7,683 bases of DNA. Source: JBBAFS01 sp041655255. Its GTDB lineage: Bacteria; Spirochaetota; Spirochaetia; Sphaerochaetales; Sphaerochaetaceae. Shown piece after piece: positions 6,712-7,683 of the stretch. Location of the stretch: NCBI GenBank assembly GCA_041655255.1, contig JBBAFS010000076.1, positions 1 through 7,683 of the forward strand, read 5' to 3'. Position 1 is the stretch's first letter; every line of letters starts with the position of its first letter. The notes under the pieces were generated by a model that saw only the letters and a list, made by a program, of their open reading frames with translations, searched no databases and was not told where the DNA came from. A program made the position numbers and the translations under genes.

Positions 6712-7607
6712 GTGATTACTTTCTCAGTAGTGAAATTAAGCACTCGTCTCAAAAAGATGCAGATTTTACTGTTATCCCCTTCCCCCTTGAAAAAAGCGTC
6801 TCTTATGGATCAGGAACCAAAGATGGACCACAGGCAATTATAGAAGCATCTAGTCAACTTGAACTTGATGTAGAGGGGTATGAAGAGTTAGAACTCTTAA
6901 AGATTCATACCCAAAAACCCATTGATTGTTCCCCCTCTTCTCTTACAGAGATTTTTGAAGAGGGGAAACAAAGAATTCTGAGTTCATGGGAGAATAATTC
7001 AATCAGTGTCCTATTAGGAGGAGAGCACTCCGTAACGAACAGTGCAATACAAGCAATAGATTACCTTTATAAAGAAGGAGAGGTAGGTATTCTTCAATTT
7101 GATGCTCATATGGATTTAAGAGATGAATATGAGAACTCTCCCTACAGTCATGCATGTGTGATGAAGCGAGCAGTAGATCACAACATCCCCATCTTTCAAG
7201 TGGGGGTTCGTAACTTTACCAAAGAGGAGATACTTGTTCGTCAAGCACACTCAATATCTTCACTTGATGCTTCACGTATTCACGCTATGCGTAGTGGTAG
7301 TCTCTCTTTTACTGAGGTTTCTTTAGCTGAAGATTTTCCCTCTAAACTGTATATCTCATTTGATGTCGATGCTTTTGATTCATCAGTGATGCCAGCAACA
7401 GGGACTCCAGATCCTGGAGGATTGTTTTGGTGGGAAGCTATACAATTATTAGAACACCTCTCTTTAAAGCGAGAGATTATTGGTTTTGATATTGTAGAGT
7501 TAGCTCCGATAGCACACCTTCATCATTGTAACTATACTGCTGCTAAACTCACCTACTTTTTAATGGCTCTAGCACATGCAAGAAATAACAAAGGGAGAGA
7601 TCAATAA
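6708..7607 (+). CDS. speB: Agmatinase (agmatine ureohydrolase, arginase/ureohydrolase family)
   Basis: Hydrolyses agmatine to putrescine and urea using a two-manganese centre. It links SpeA to the dehydrogenase, although it is encoded last. The 299 residues suit SpeB-type enzymes. All metal-ligand motifs are visible: GGEHSVT with His107, QFDAHMDLR with Asp132, His134 and Asp136, and SFDVDAFD with Asp219 and Asp221. TGTPDPGG at 231-238 and GFDIVELAP with Glu264 complete the family signature, and YGSGTKDGPQAI at 33-44 is the N-terminal ureohydrolase motif. The start is set by AGGAG at 6694-6698, 9 bases upstream, and the ATGA overlap with nspC implies coupled translation. Arginase or guanidinobutyrase remain possible on sequence alone, but the adjacent arginine decarboxylase makes agmatine the natural substrate. 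The final codons and stop lie inside the operon terminator hairpin. Confidence 0.93.
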   Translation: MSDYFLSSEIKHSSQKDADFTVIPFPLEKSVSYGSGTKDGPQAIIEASSQLELDVEGYEELELLKIHTQKPIDCSPSSLTEIFEEGKQRILSSWENNSISVLLGGEHSVTNSAIQAIDYLYKEGEVGILQFDAHMDLRDEYENSPYSHACVMKRAVDHNIPIFQVGVRNFTKEEILVRQAHSISSLDASRIHAMRSGSLSFTEVSLAEDFPSKLYISFDVDAFDSSVMPATGTPDPGGLFWWEAIQLLEHLSLKREIIGFDIVELAPIAHLHHCNYTAAKLTYFLMALAHARNNKGRDQ

Positions 7608-7622
7608 AGAACTCTCCCTTTT
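7590..7622 (+). terminator. Intrinsic terminator of the polyamine operon, overlapping the end of speB
   Basis: A perfect 10-base inverted repeat, AAAGGGAGAG (7590-7599) and CTCTCCCTTT (7612-7621), encloses a 12-base loop and is followed by TTTTGTGTGTTTG. The left arm encodes the penultimate residues of speB and its TAA (7605-7607) lies in the loop. Read on the minus strand, the stem is followed by TTTGTTATTTCTT, so it could also end a converging transcript. Confidence 0.85.
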
Positions 7623-7642
7623 GTGTGTTTGTATCACCTACT

Positions 7643-7683
7643 CTACTTTTGTAGTATCCATACAGCTCCATGTCCTTTTCCAT
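7643..7683 (-). CDS. Possible last codons of a converging gene (fragment, unidentified)
   Basis: The reverse strand at the right edge reads GKGHGAVWILQK and then TAG at 7645-7643, about 20 bases before the hairpin that could serve as its terminator. The Gly-rich, hydrophobic composition looks protein-like. With only 12 codons visible, the neighbouring frame (ending DTTKVE and TAG at 7640-7638) cannot be excluded, nor can plain noncoding sequence. No function is proposed. Confidence 0.18.
   Translation of the reverse strand, partial: GKGHGAVWILQK

Overview
The window carries a four-gene polyamine operon on the plus strand (2457-7607). Divergent from it, a large exported-protein gene fills the left third on the minus strand (2204 down to the window edge). 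The DNA is fairly AT-rich, starts are ATG, and Shine-Dalgarno sites are of the AGGAG type, so this is a bacterium. The left-hand protein has a signal peptide and an outer-membrane-barrel-like N-terminal part, which argues for a diderm. Its repeated domain ends in a pattern like L-Y-x-Q-Q-S-x-D-G-x-x-W, which I associate from memory with spirochaete envelope proteins. Spirochaetota is therefore my best but unproven guess.

Layout. 1-2204 (minus): one uninterrupted frame of at least 734 codons, running off the window. It holds a signal peptide, a beta-rich segment, two copies of a 76-residue domain separated by Glu/Val-rich linkers, then two alpha-helical membrane segments. 2205-2456: divergent intergenic region with weak promoter candidates. 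2457-4376: biosynthetic arginine decarboxylase (speA). 4383-5588: carboxy(nor)spermidine dehydrogenase. 5596-6711: carboxy(nor)spermidine decarboxylase (nspC). 6708-7607: agmatinase (speB). 7590-7622: an intrinsic terminator whose loop contains the speB stop codon. 7623-7683: no identified gene; possibly the last codons of a converging gene.

How the genes work together. SpeA turns arginine into agmatine, and SpeB turns agmatine into putrescine and urea. The dehydrogenase condenses putrescine with aspartate semialdehyde, using NADPH, to give carboxyspermidine. The NspC-type enzyme decarboxylates that to spermidine. The operon is thus a self-contained arginine-to-spermidine route that avoids S-adenosylmethionine decarboxylase and spermidine synthase. 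The family is named for norspermidine, but no diaminopropane-forming gene is visible, so spermidine is the more likely product. Intergenic gaps of 6 and 7 bases, a 4-base ATGA overlap and one terminator at the end all support a single transcript.

The least familiar item is the left-hand protein. It combines features of an outer-membrane protein with inner-membrane helices and long acidic linkers.
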